This document shows, piece after piece, positions 21,685-32,683 of a DNA stretch of 64,000 nt. The position numbers and the translations under genes are program-made. Within the stretch, counting starts at the first letter, position 1; every line of letters begins with the position of its first letter. This DNA comes from Morchella semilibera (Eukaryota > Ascomycota > Pezizomycetes > Pezizales > Morchellaceae): positions 1,684,370 through 1,748,369 of the forward strand of contig WBVU01000008.1 in the NCBI GenBank assembly GCA_009192285.1, given 5' to 3'. Under the pieces are notes generated by a model. That model did not search any database, was not told the DNA's origin, and saw only the letters and a list, made by a program, of their open reading frames with translations.

Positions 21685-24267
21685 ATGTCCCTGGACACTG
21701 TCTTTCGAGTCTTGGGAGTGCCTAGCCTGACTACCATATCCAGGCTAGAAACTGCGTTCTGCGAGGAGTTTGGTGAAGAGGCTACAATCGACCCCAAGAA
21801 ATCAACACTATGCCCATCGTGTTTCGGCGACAATACCCAAGTAGCGCTGGTTCAGTTTACCAAGGAGCCACCGAAGCAGCTCAGCACGCTCAAAGCGGGC
21901 AATTCGTATGATATGGAACTGGATGACGGCGATATTAGTATTGACAAGGACTTCTATGGCCTGACACAACTGTATCCCACAAGTGGAGCTATAGTTGCAG
22001 AGTAAGTAGCCCTATGGGGGGGGGGGGGGCGTTTTGGTGCCGGTTCAACATGTATTTACCTACCATAATGTAGTGTGGTGGCAGTATGCGGGCTCAATGG
22101 CCATGCGTACGGATCCTGGCGGAGCAGGGGAAATCTACGCCGAATGTGGCTACGACATTTTTTCTCCCAGGATGTCCCAAGTTACAGAACCATGATTTAC
22201 GGATATAACTCGAGCCTCGCAGCGCATGCCATTCATACAACTCAGGATTACTCGAAGGGGTTTTTAGAGGAGTTGATGAAGGCTAGGCAGACCGAGCAAG
22301 TAGGTTTTTTGTCTATCACCATTTGCTAATATGTGTTTGACTGTTTGGTTTTGATGCGGAGTTTGTAGGAGAAAAAAAGACCTTTAGTATTTATTGGACA
22401 CAGCTTTGGAGGTGTAATCATCGTTCAGGTATGTATCTTGTCCCTGGACATGCCATTACCTCTTCAGAGACAATCATCTATATGTGTGTATATTAATCTT
22501 TTATACTCATGTCACCATACAGTCACTCGTACGTGCCAAAGAAAGCGACACGGGCAGCGACCAAAGCATGATCTTTCCCGCAACTCATGCCACAATTTTC
22601 TTCGGTACGCCTCACCGTGGCCTCGTGGTCGATGACATTCGCGCCTCACTCGAGGAAGGATCATCTCGCCATGCGCTTCTCGATTCTATCGAGAAAGGGG
22701 CAGCCCTTCTTGCATCAGAGCTTTCCCGTTTCATTGATTGTTGTAACGACATCAAGATTGTCAACTTTTATGAGACTCATCAGACAAGGAAGCTTGTACG
22801 GGTATGTATATCATATAGTAAACCTTTACCCCAAGAAGCCCTGGTTGAATTTTTGTGAAGGGATCCGACGGTAAATTATCGAGGTCTGGCGAGTTTTTCA
22901 CTGCCGTAGAGAGCGAGTCTTCGGTTCTAGAGCTTCCGCGGAAAATCGCAGAGTCATTACCAGTTGATGGTGACCACTCGGATATGGTCAAGTTCTCGGG
23001 CAGAAATACATCAAAGTCGTATACCAGTGTTCTCAAGCACCTGAGAAATGTTGCGACGACGGCCGGAGGTACCTAGCCAGCAATAGCCTTTTCTTTCTTT
23101 GGTCGTTATTGTATTAGCTAGCTAAGAGAATCCCGCAATAAAAAAGTTAGCAATCATTTTCACACGGCATATGCTGCTGTCCTTGGCCAAGATGCGGAAG
23201 CTTTAAGGCATATTCTTAAGAGTCGACCCGTGGCAGTGAATGAGAGACAGAAAGGAGGGACCACGACGCTCCTTCATCTCGCTATTGAAAATGGTGGAAA
23301 TATAGAGGTCATTACCACATTACTAGATTATCAGGTCTCCCCCGATTCCGTCAATCTCAATGGAATAACCCCGCTGTACCTGGCGGCTGGTAAAGGCTAC
23401 ACGGAGGTCGTTGAGATTCTAGCTAAGAACGGCGCTGATGTAGATACCGTCTGTGAAAAGATGACGCCACTCCACACCGCCGTCCTCGGCGGTCATAAGG
23501 ACGTTGTTTCAAAGTTATGTTCTTGTAACGCAGACATTGAAGCAGTTGTAAAGGACGAAGAGGGATACGCAGCTTTGCACCTTGCAGCTGGAGGTGGAAA
23601 TATCGAAATTGCCAGTGTGTTGCTGTCCAGAGGAGCGGAGATAGAAGCAAGAGGGAAAGACAAAGACACGCCTCTTCATTGTGCGGCCTGGAGTGGCCAT
23701 GTGGAAATGATCAAGCTGCTTATAGAGCACTCCGCGGACGTTATGGCAATCGGAGTAAACGGTGATACTGCGCTTCATTTTGCGACTTCCTCGGGCCAAG
23801 TAGCGGCGATGGAGACACTTATAAGAAGAGGGGCGGACATTCACGCAAAAAACATTCACGGCCATACAGTTCTCCATATCGCTGCCGGTGCTGGCATCAT
23901 AGAAGCGGTTGGGCTTCTTTTGCTCCGCGAAGCCGATTTGAAGTCGGTTGATAATCTCCAAAATACCCCATTGCACTTTGCTGCGCAAAATGGCTACGAC
24001 CAGGTTGTTGACCTCCTCCTGAAGCGAGACAGTAGTACCGTAAATGCGGTGGATAGTAACGGTTACACCGCTTTACACACAGCAGCCTGGGCTGGTCATT
24101 TGAGTGTAGTGGAGGTTCTGCTACGGTATAATGCAGACATGCAGGAGAGAGAATGGGTTCAGCAGTACCAGCCGCATCAACTTGCGCGTCTTGGCCATCA
24201 TAAGGAGGTAGAGACGTTCCTATTAAGGCAGAAGTCGAAACCCTCATCACCCGTGGAAAAAAGATGA
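21685..24267 (+). CDS. Alpha/beta-hydrolase with ankyrin repeats, NLR-like but without NACHT
   Basis: Six exons fit in phase: 21685-22001, 22074-22299, 22369-22428, 22523-22801, 22861-23068 and 23147-24267, giving 736 residues. The N-terminal third is a serine hydrolase of the SERAC1/PGAP1-like group that fungi often place in front of NACHT or repeat domains. Visible marks are VVAVCGLNGHAYGSW (about 106-120), the nucleophile elbow GHSFGG with Ser193, FFGTPHRG (about 227-234) and a likely catalytic His333 in PVDGDHSDMVKF. From residue about 366 ten to eleven ankyrin units follow (for example TPLHCAAWSGHVEMIKLL). In relatives the first motif often reads HGLNG or SGLDG; Cys here is unusual. Intron 1 contains a 12-G run. 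The expected NACHT NTPase between hydrolase and ankyrins is absent; exon 5 leads almost directly into the repeats. Probable role: cytosolic sensor or effector in incompatibility-type immunity, by family analogy only. Confidence 0.88.
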
Positions 24268-25020
24268 CTCACGGAAGATTACGCTCACCCCGGCCACCGC
24301 AATCTAGGATAAATTCTTCCATGAGCACGCCAACCAGACAGGATCAGGTGTGTGGCGGAGCTGGAGTTGTTGAAGCCAGTAATACTGACTAGAAGCGGGA
24401 AAGATGGGGAGTTGATCAGCAGACCCAGAATAGATCCCCCATACCACCTATATTGACTCATGGCAGCTTTATCTTTAGTAAAGAGAAACTGGGTTTGTGT
24501 TATATGTATATATCAAGATTTTATTTAAACTATGAGGGTACGCTCGTGTCTACGAAGTATCCCAATCACCAGTGAGCACACCAGGTTAGCCAGTATTAAG
24601 GGAGAGGTAGAGCACATGTTCTTTTGTTTTCTTTTCTTTTATTCATGGAGTTGGCGGTGGATGGGGTGGTGTTCTGGGCATAAAATAGTGCGATATTGTC
24701 ATAGTCGTGCACGTGAGGCTACATACAATCAGTGAATTAAGGAAGAAAGATATCGATCACCCGTACTAGAGGGCTTTAAAGCCCTCGCCAGTAGCCAACG
24801 TGCCTAGTTCTCAACTGTATATTCTCAAATTGACCTCAGCACCCATCAGTATGATTCTTAACGCGCGGAGCTCAGGCTTGCATACCTTCACGAGCGGATT
24901 GCAGGAGAGGGTTGTAGTCCAAGATTCAAAGCCAAGCTACGGGCCGTAGGATAGAAACGAAGAATTCACTAATGAATCAAGGAATTAGTTATATGGGCAT
25001 CAAATCATGGAGCCGTAATA
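24268..25020. other. Intergenic with one perfect palindrome
   Basis: GAGGGCTTTAAAGCCCTC at 24769-24786 is a perfect 18-base palindrome. No gene is seen. Confidence 0.45.
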
Positions 25021-25326
25021 TGGTGCGGTAAAAGTAACCTTACCAGTGGTGGTAAAAATAATACCAACATTTATTCCAAAATCGATAAAATCGCAGAACA
25101 CTTGGCCAAAAGACGCTATCTAATGGTAATATACGAATTCTATAGTCCACCGGTGGGAAACCTTCATATATGTTGGTACTAATGATGAGTGTAGTATAGC
25201 GCAGCATAAAGACTGGGTTCGGCGTTTCTATTGGCACAAGGACTGAAGTTTAGTGTTTATACCAGTTGCACTGGTAAATAAGTTACTACTGCCCGCGAAA
25301 TTACTCTCGACATTTTTAGCACTCCA
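25021..25326. repeat. TGGNGCGGTAAA MITE family, copy 1
   Basis: The left end TGGTGCGGTAAAAGTAACC follows a TA, and the right end is a degenerate complement of the family terminus (GACATTTTTAGCACTCCA). Internal DNA carries TACCACTGGTGGTAAA-like palindromic motifs and a stretch (ACAAGGACTGAARTTYAGTG) shared with copy 3. Confidence 0.6.
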
Positions 25327-25433
25327 TCTCAAATTAAGAATTCAGGTCCCCAGGAGTTATTTGGGAAATCATTATCTACAAAGTAGCAGAACCCCAAGAA
25401 ATACAAACCTAAAACCTCATATGATTACTGTTA

Positions 25434-25953
25434 TGGAGCGGTAAATGTGTCGAAAAACAACGCCACCAAGGGTGATAAGGTATTTACTATTGGTGATATA
25501 TGTACTGAACTCCTGTCCTTGTGCTGCGCTATACTTCACTAGTAGATTAATGCCAACACTTATGAATGTTTGTGGTAACTTATATTACGATCACCACTAG
25601 GGGTCAGGTACGAGGACCAATTATAGCATCATGAACCACAGAGGCAAACATTTGTTGTCGAACATTTGTTCATTAGCTAATATACTTGTCCGAGAAGCGA
25701 GAGCGGGGCTCCCGCCTCTTTATCACAAAGATCAATTAAGAAGTGATTAACAACCTGCCTACTATTTTACTTCAATGTTTCCCACCGGTAGACAATACAA
25801 TTTATATTGGCACTATATAGCGCCTTTCGGCCAAAAGGTCCGTGCCTTTCTTTCTTTAAAGTATAAATGTCGGTATTATATTATTTTTCACCACTGGTGG
25901 TAAATTAATTTACTACCGTTGGTAAGATTACTTTTGACACATTTACCGCGCCA
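25434..25953. repeat. TGGNGCGGTAAA MITE family, copy 2
   Basis: The ends TGGAGCGGTAAATGTGTC and the complement TGGCGCGGTAAATGTGTC differ at one base and are flanked by TA (25432-33 and 25954-55). The 520-base interior is AT-rich and contains the family's ACCACTGGTGGTAAA palindrome. No transposase frame is visible. The near-perfect termini make this the best-preserved copy. Confidence 0.75.
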
Positions 25954-27805
25954 TATGCTATTTTTAAGCTCGAAATTAGAAAGGTATTTCAACGGAATAT
26001 TTCGGCATTGAAAGGGCTATATTGTAAGCTTTCTCTTACTTTATTTGCAGCTTGCCCGAAACAACTATGAACAACGAGGACCAACTGGCCAGGCCATGGG
26101 GCTCACCCGGGGGGGGGGGGGGGCGTTGACATACCATGCCAATAGTGATATGATTTTTAACGCCAGGTCTTGGAATATAATACTTCCCCCACGCGTGCTG
26201 CATGCTACGTACGTACAGATGCATATGCATATATATGGATTATCTACCTCCGCGCCTGCACACCATCTGTGTGAATTCATACTAATATTCCCAACACAAT
26301 CCAGACTATACATTGTCCGCGTTGCCGCTTGCCCTAAGCCCTGCCGGTGGCGCGAGGTTGCTGATTAGTTTGACTGTATGTACTACCATGTGACTAAAGC
26401 GATGTTAAGATCAGTAACCCGTGCTGCCTGAGCACCAGCACTCAAACTTATCTCTATTTTTCGACGATCTTATGAATCTCGAATCCCTTATCTCAATAGG
26501 ATTTGTGAGGCCTGTCCCATTAAAGGCCCGAGATGAACTAATCAAGCTGCTAAAAACTATTACGGTGGGCCTGGGTAGGGCTCGTCAGTGGCATGAAGCA
26601 GGTAATGTTTACTATGTTGAGAATATAGACTTGTATCTCCTTCGATTGGAGCCGCAATCCGGTATATACACATTAAGTAAATGAAATATATAGGGATAGA
26701 AGCCTTTCTTATCCTATAGTAAGTCAAATAATCAAGTCCCCTCTCTCTAGTTCCATCATAAATAAATAAATAAAAGACCCTCCCATTTCAACACGCGAGT
26801 GATAATCTGTGATGCGAGTGATATATGGTGAAGCTGCTTTCCGATGATACCGCTCGAGCTCTAGTGCTGATGTAATGTAACTCCTGGACTTAGCGTTAGA
26901 CCTGCCGAGTAGATGGACCCATTAGCTATCTACAGAGGGAGATTTATTAACCCGCCGTCCGGGATCCTGGAAAACCACAGGAGAAACCCAAGCCTACACC
27001 TCCCTAGTATCGCACTCACGGATGATATCGTCAAATTCGCAGCCTGGACCGTGAGCGCACAGAGTTGGGTACATACGTTGCTCTTAACGACTCATAATAG
27101 CCATAGAGCCAGTCAACAAACAACTGTTAGCTGCTTGCTTAGGCTAGTATCAACCCAAAAAGGCAAGCTGCCAATTTTACAGTACCATTCGTGAGTGCGA
27201 TAATCTACCATGAGGAACTGAGAGGAAAAGCAGGCTAGATAATTTATGGCCGACGGCAATTGGATAAATCTTTAAGGGTCCGCTGTATTCTCCGATACGG
27301 TGCTCGCTGCCCTGTCGAGCAGGACTTCTGGAGCATAGCAGTAGCTGCTGGCGGGGTATAGCGGCTTCGGGTGCTCCACGGCCCAGTCGGTGGCGTTTAT
27401 GACCTGCCCGAAGCCGTTAATGATCGTTCGCTTTGTGAAACAAATCCGCCCATGAGTGACAGGGAGAGCATAATCCCCCTACCTATGAGCTACCTCTCCT
27501 GTTATAAGAGTGGGCATACGTTTCATACCCGTCCACTTAGCATATATGCTGTCTTGGATTGATAAACAACTGAAGACAAGTGGGAGGCTCAGGAGGCGGC
27601 TATATAACCCTACCACGCTAGGAAATCCATCGCAAATGTATTGCGAAATGTATACTAAAATGTGTCTTCTATACCAAACACTACGGCTGTGTGATGTTTG
27701 TTGATATGTAAAGTCCCTACCCAAAAGTTTTCGTGAAAGGGCCAATTACCACCCAAACTAGGTGGAACCAGGTCCCAAGTGTAGAACCACAACACAGTTA
27801 ATTAT
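25954..27805. other. Intergenic, gene-poor
   Basis: A run of 14 G lies near 26,109. A ten-base hairpin stem CGGCTTCGGG / CCCGAAGCCG spans 27362-27416. Small open frames at 26421 and 26913 show no known domain. Confidence 0.4.
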
Positions 27806-28046
27806 AGTGATGAACAGAGGTAAAATATTTTGACTCTTGGGAGAAGCCCTTTGCACATTTTTGCCGCTGGTAAAAAGAGGTCATTTTACCACCGGTGGCA
27901 GCTATTTTACCACCGGTGTGAAATTGTTGGTATTAATGATAATGCAGAATAAAGTCTGAAAGTCAGCATTTATACTGGAACAAGGACTGAAATTCAGTGC
28001 TTATACCACCGTTGGTCAAATTGCTTTTGACACATTTACCGCCCCA
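27806..28046. repeat. TGGNGCGGTAAA MITE family, copy 3
   Basis: The right end TTGACACATTTACCGCCCCA is followed by TA and matches copy 2 closely. The left end is degenerate, so its position is approximate. The interior holds two TTTACCACCGGTG motifs and the stretch shared with copy 1. Confidence 0.55.
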
Positions 28047-29277
28047 TAGGGCTTTACCGTTGAATGTATTCTAGTCCCGTTAGATGACCCCCCGATCAGT
28101 TGACTAGTGTATGGTATGGCCTAGTAGATCGTTATCAATACATGCGTCAGGCAAATGTACCTATAATTAAACACATCCTCCGTATAAAGGGATCACTAAA
28201 TGTGTAGTACACAGATATTCCAGGAATAAGAATACTATTATGTAGGAGAATTAGACGTGGGTTATTCTCTTGGGGCATCGCACACCTTACCAGCTAGGCC
28301 ATGAATTGGCATGGTAGTACTATGACCATAGTTGTTATCAAGTGAGGCTATGGTTGCTTTGAAGGTAGAATTTCGCCAAGTCCAAAACCTGGAGGGATGC
28401 AAAATACTGGAGGGATGCAAAATACTGTCTCTTAATAAATTCATGAAGTAGAAACCCAATCATTTTTTCTATTAACGACTCCCCCTCCCCAAAGACCTTT
28501 GTACGACCCTCCTGATTTCCTTCCGGCCCCATTGAGTGAATCGGAGGGTTTTGATACACCTTTATCTACCATCCTATCTCCGCCACTAGTATTGGTGAAA
28601 GGCATTGGTAAAGTCGCTAGTAAGTTAATGGTAAAGTTGTTTATAATGATACTGGTAGGTTAGGTCGTTGGTAAGCTGTTGGTGTATCCGTATCTTTAGT
28701 CGTCCCCACACTAGGTCACATCACGGGTGTAAGTTTTAGAGAAGATCGTAAATAAAATCACCCATTTTACTAAGCAGGGCCGCAAGGCCACTGAGAAAGT
28801 GATATAAAGGTTGTAAAGAAAGTTGTAGGGAAAGTCATCAGAAATGACACCATGTTCACTTGTTATCGGCCTTGGCAGTAAATATATACACCAAGGGATG
28901 AATAGTTTAACCTCGCTCCGCATGGGAAAAGCATTGATAATCCGTCAATTGATGCATTTCTTGGCGTCGCAGAGGAAGTGACCTTAAACGAGCGTCAACA
29001 TGTGGGCCGCCAGCGGTGTAGATAGAGATGGTAACTTGTATACGTTCGGGGTTAAGATGTCCGCCGGTGTCGACCGACTGAAACGTACAGATATATTGAC
29101 TCCCCAGAAACCAGTGAGAAGCTGCGCTGCGGGAAAATCAGCACCCAACCTGATGCGAAATCGACGCGGATTGGTCTAGTCGTGGAAGGAGGTGGTGCGT
29201 TTCGCGCCGAAGCTGGCATAGCAAATTGGCGGATATGGTCTTGTCCATCGCCCGAACGGGAATATGTTTGTGTATTT
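28047..29277. other. Intergenic, AT-rich
   Basis: Loose GGTAAAGT / TTGGTAA motifs at 28595-28685 may be worn pieces of the same repeat family. The 18-base direct repeat TGGAGGGATGCAAAATAC occurs in tandem near 28,389-28,425. No gene is supported. Confidence 0.35.
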
Positions 29278-29418
29278 GAGAGGTAATGGAAGCCATGCGC
29301 GCACACGGCTGCATACTGCCCCAGCGGTCGTATCAGGGCTCGGCGGGATCACTACCAGGGCGTTAGCATTTAGGAGGGTGGCCATAGGAGTACCGCTACC
29401 ATTGGTGAGGGAGAGAAA
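29278..29418 (-). pseudogene. Possible fragment of a molybdopterin biosynthesis (MoeA/gephyrin-like) gene
   Basis: On the minus strand the reading LTNGSGTPMATLLNANALVV followed by IPPSPDTTAGAVCSRVRAWL resembles the C-terminal (domain IV) segment of MoeA/gephyrin/CnxE proteins, where a Gly-Ser-Ser...AN-A/G-hydrophobic-L/I-P block precedes an AG..V turn. Neither the upstream MoeA domains nor MogA is visible nearby. If right, this is a relic or duplicated scrap of a housekeeping gene. The match is short and could be chance. Confidence 0.3.
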
Positions 29419-30116
29419 CCTAGTAAAAAAAGGGGTAGCGTAGCGGTAGTTATCTACAGTACAGCGAAGAGAGTCATGAAAATTATATTTATTGGCTGCG
29501 CTTGTGAAATATCTCGTGTTGAAATGCAAACTGTTATATAAGCCAAGGAGGTTTCGGGTATGCGTTAGTACTAGCGTTAGTACTAGCTAGCGAGCGGTTG
29601 TGGCTGAAGCTTATCTTGAATGACAAGCAGGGTAACAAAGCTTGTTTTATCAACAGCGGTACAGATCAGATGATCATGATATATATATATATAGTTACTT
29701 ACCCTGAGCTGATCCACTAAATTAAAATTATTTCAATTACAGGTCGATCGTTATTATATACAGGTATATATATAGTCTCGTGCCCATCCCCTATTTTGGT
29801 GTGGTTGGAGATGTAGTATTTTTTAGTCCACACTGGTACGGTATTGAACGTACGTTCATGTTCCATATGGTACTAGTACATATATTACTGCTAGCTGCTG
29901 TAATGTTTGAATTATCATAAGCTCTTGTTCACACGAGGTCCCAAATTAAATCACATGATGTATTCCTGCTTATTCTCTGGCAGTCAACCGCACGCATCAT
30001 GAATATATGTGTGAGAGAGGCTTTGCCACTGTCCCGTAAATCGGGGCGATCACTAGCGCGGCTTATATAATTATATACGGCTTGACATAAGGATGAGCGC
30101 AGCTCAAAAGGGACTA

Positions 30117-30206
30117 GACTCACTTATTGGGGGGGGGGGGCAGGCACGAGTAGCTGGTTGCAGCGCCGATTTCGAGCGCAATCCAGCATTCCCCCATAAG
30201 TGAGTC
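30117..30206. repeat. 90-base TA-flanked mini-foldback
   Basis: GACTCACTTATTGGGGG and the complement of CCCCCATAAGTGAGTC form the ends, with TA on both sides (30115-16 and 30207-08). The left arm runs into a 12-G tract. No coding potential. Confidence 0.65.
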
Positions 30207-31128
30207 TACCTGATCCAGAGATTAAAAGCCCTGGCTGGAGTCTTCGCACCTCACCTCGAGCCTATGATTAAAGATATATATGTACTAGGGTTGGTAGTGA
30301 ATGACTAGCTAGGAGGATCTCCATAGTGTGCCGCACCTCTAGCTATTAATAATCTTCGTGTGTAGTGGACATACTCCCTCCGCCGCTTTCAAGGCGGCCC
30401 TGAGTGCTCGCCACAAAACCTCGGCTCCCCGGAAAACCCTCTGAGCGGTTGTAAAACGTTCTAGCGAGTGATCTGCACTCAGCTTAGTCGTAGGCTGAAA
30501 AAGCAGTGTTTTTCCCTCGACAAACCAATCAAGATCCACTGTTTTTGTACGCTACTCATTTTTGACCATATATTTACCTTCCTTGATTAGGGCTCTTGCT
30601 GGTTAAGGTTAAAAGAGACGTAGGATAGCTGATTAAGGTACCACATTAATTTGTCTCAGCGGACACTCATATTGACGTTGAAGTTACTTGTTCTGGTCGT
30701 TTGTCTTGCCCCTTACTACCTCGACTGAATCACGTACGGGAGGGCCCACTACAAACGTTTAAATCACATTCTCGGGTCCCGGTTTAAGGATAATCAATGG
30801 AAGGAAAAAGGGGTAGTATTATCCATCGATCCGTTACCCCGTTGTAACAGCGGAAACCCCTGATATAGTATATCACATGGATGTAGCAATGAAAATGAAA
30901 TCATAGATGAATTTGGTCTCGAATCAATAATAAAGAGCGCGGAGGGAACGTAGGAAATAAACTAGAAAAGTAGAACTGCGCAATAAGAAGAGAACAACAA
31001 GGAGTGGGACAATACCGTAACAAATCCATAAAATCCAAAGCTTAAGGCTGACAAGAAAGACTAGAAAAAGAAAGAAAAAGAAAGAAGCGGAGGGGACAAA
31101 CAACAAATGCATAAACGTAAGGTAAAGG
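30207..31128. other. Intergenic downstream of the IRG-type gene
   Basis: This is mostly the 3' flank of the minus-strand gene that follows. A purine-rich AAAG tract at 31,060-31,090 lies shortly after its stop codon. No gene is seen. Confidence 0.4.
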
Positions 31129-32683
31129 CTAGTTAAAGGTATTCCGAGTCCCGGCTTTGGCTACTTGAGTGATGTCCCTCATGAGCTCTACTTCGTCGAT
31201 GATAGTCGATGGTTTTGAGCCCACTACTAGTGATCTGAGGGTCTCCTTGCACACGATATAAACCTTCTGTTGAGGAAGGCCAACTTGTTGCAAAAGAGAT
31301 TGGAAGTTCCTACGTGTATCAGAGACATACCTACCACAGGCTTCATTGTGCCGATTCCTTTTTCTCTCCTCACTGTTACCTTCGTCGTCGCTATCGCCGT
31401 CATCGTCCTCCATGAGATTTCTGATTTGTTGGTCCGATTTTGATCGTACAACGAACGACGGAATACCGAAGCGTTTGCAATGAAAAAGCAGCTCCACGTC
31501 TGTCTTGGTAAAGCGGTCGCCGGCCACAACCATAATGACATCAAATATGTACAGGCCTTGGTCGTTGAAATATTGCCAGTCGCGGATATTGACAGTGCCG
31601 GCTCCAGGTACGTCGTACCAGGCTAACCACTGTCTGGAAGGATTTGGGTCGACATATCGTTTGATTTCTGTAGTTGTTTCGCTGGTGCCGGTCCTGGCGG
31701 TGCCCATTTTGTTGGAATTTGAATTTTTGAGACCACGAAGCGCATTGATCATTGACGATTTTCCACATCCAGAACAGCCGGTGATAGCGACATGCAAGTA
31801 GCCTTCCTGATACCCAAGCTTCTGTCTCGTCAACCGAATTTCCTCGCCGGTAGGATATTTGACGGGCGGAATCCCTTCTTGCAGGTTTCTTTCGGCTTCT
31901 TCTCTTAAGAAGACCTCTTGCTCGACCCTTTGTCTTGCTTCCTCCTCGGTTTTTCTCGCCAGTTCCTCCATCTTCTTTCTTTCCTCTTCCATTCTTATCT
32001 GCTCCTGGAGCGCGCGGAGCTCCTCTTGAACTTTGTGAGCCTCCTCCAGCTTCCTCAACTCCTCTTCTGCCCTTCTCATCTCCTCTTCTTTCTCTGCTTC
32101 AGCTCTTCTCATCTCTCTCTCATGGTGCTCAGCCTGCAACCTCTCTTTTTCTTGCTGTGCTCTCAGCATCTCCTCTTGATGCTTCTCTGCCATAACCCTT
32201 TCCCTCTCCGCTTGTTCCCTTTGCTTTCTCATTTCCTCTTGGTATACTTTCAACTCATTGGCATGTTTCTCGGCCAGTACTCTTTCCTTTTCTTTCAATA
32301 TCCTTTCCCTCTCCTCCTGCGCTCTCTGCATATCCTGTTGGTGCTGCAACTCTCGAGCTCTATCCCTCTCCGCTTGCGCCCTCCGCTCCTCTTCCATCTG
32401 TTTATCTCGGAGTGCTTGTGCCCTCCGCTCCTGTTCTAACCGTTCGTTTTGCTCTCTTATTAGGCGCTTCTCATTCTCACGGTGTTCGGACGCAAGTCTT
32501 TCCCTTTCTGCCTCAAGCCGGCGCCTCTCATTTTCAGCTTCCTCAGCATGCCTTTGAGCCCTCGCCATATTCTCGTGAGCCTCTCGAAGTGCATGCTCAT
32601 GCTGTGCATATATAGTTAGCGGAGCAGATTCGGCAAGTGTAAGGTTTAGGATGGGTCGTTATTACAGATTGACCACCACCCAT
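31129..32683 (-). CDS. IRG-type (p47-like) GTPase with long coiled coil and probable N-myristoylation
   Basis: Exon 1 is 18 bases (32683-32666) encoding MGGGQS. A 64-base intron (32665-32602, GTAATA...CTAAC...CACAG) precedes exon 2 (32601-31129); total 496 residues. MGGGQS fits the MGxxxS myristoylation pattern, and mammalian IRG GTPases are also N-myristoylated. Residues about 7-265 form a highly charged Glu/Arg/Lys coiled coil. The G domain follows: P-loop GCSGCGKSS from Gly281, ETTTEIKRYVDP as switch region, DVPGAG (from about Asp336) and RSKSD as the specificity motif (about 395-399). These motifs, the RxxxT/ETT pattern and the G-domain spacing match immunity-related GTPases rather than septins or dynamins. 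An acidic insert (EDDDGDSDDEG) follows the RSKSD motif. The likely role is membrane-linked, self-assembling GTPase activity. The fungal function is not established. Confidence 0.85.

Noticed and set aside
31918-32439. Plus-strand Leu/Pro/Ser-rich frames opposite the IRG-type gene
   Set aside because: These are antisense shadows of the Glu/Lys/Arg coiled-coil codons.
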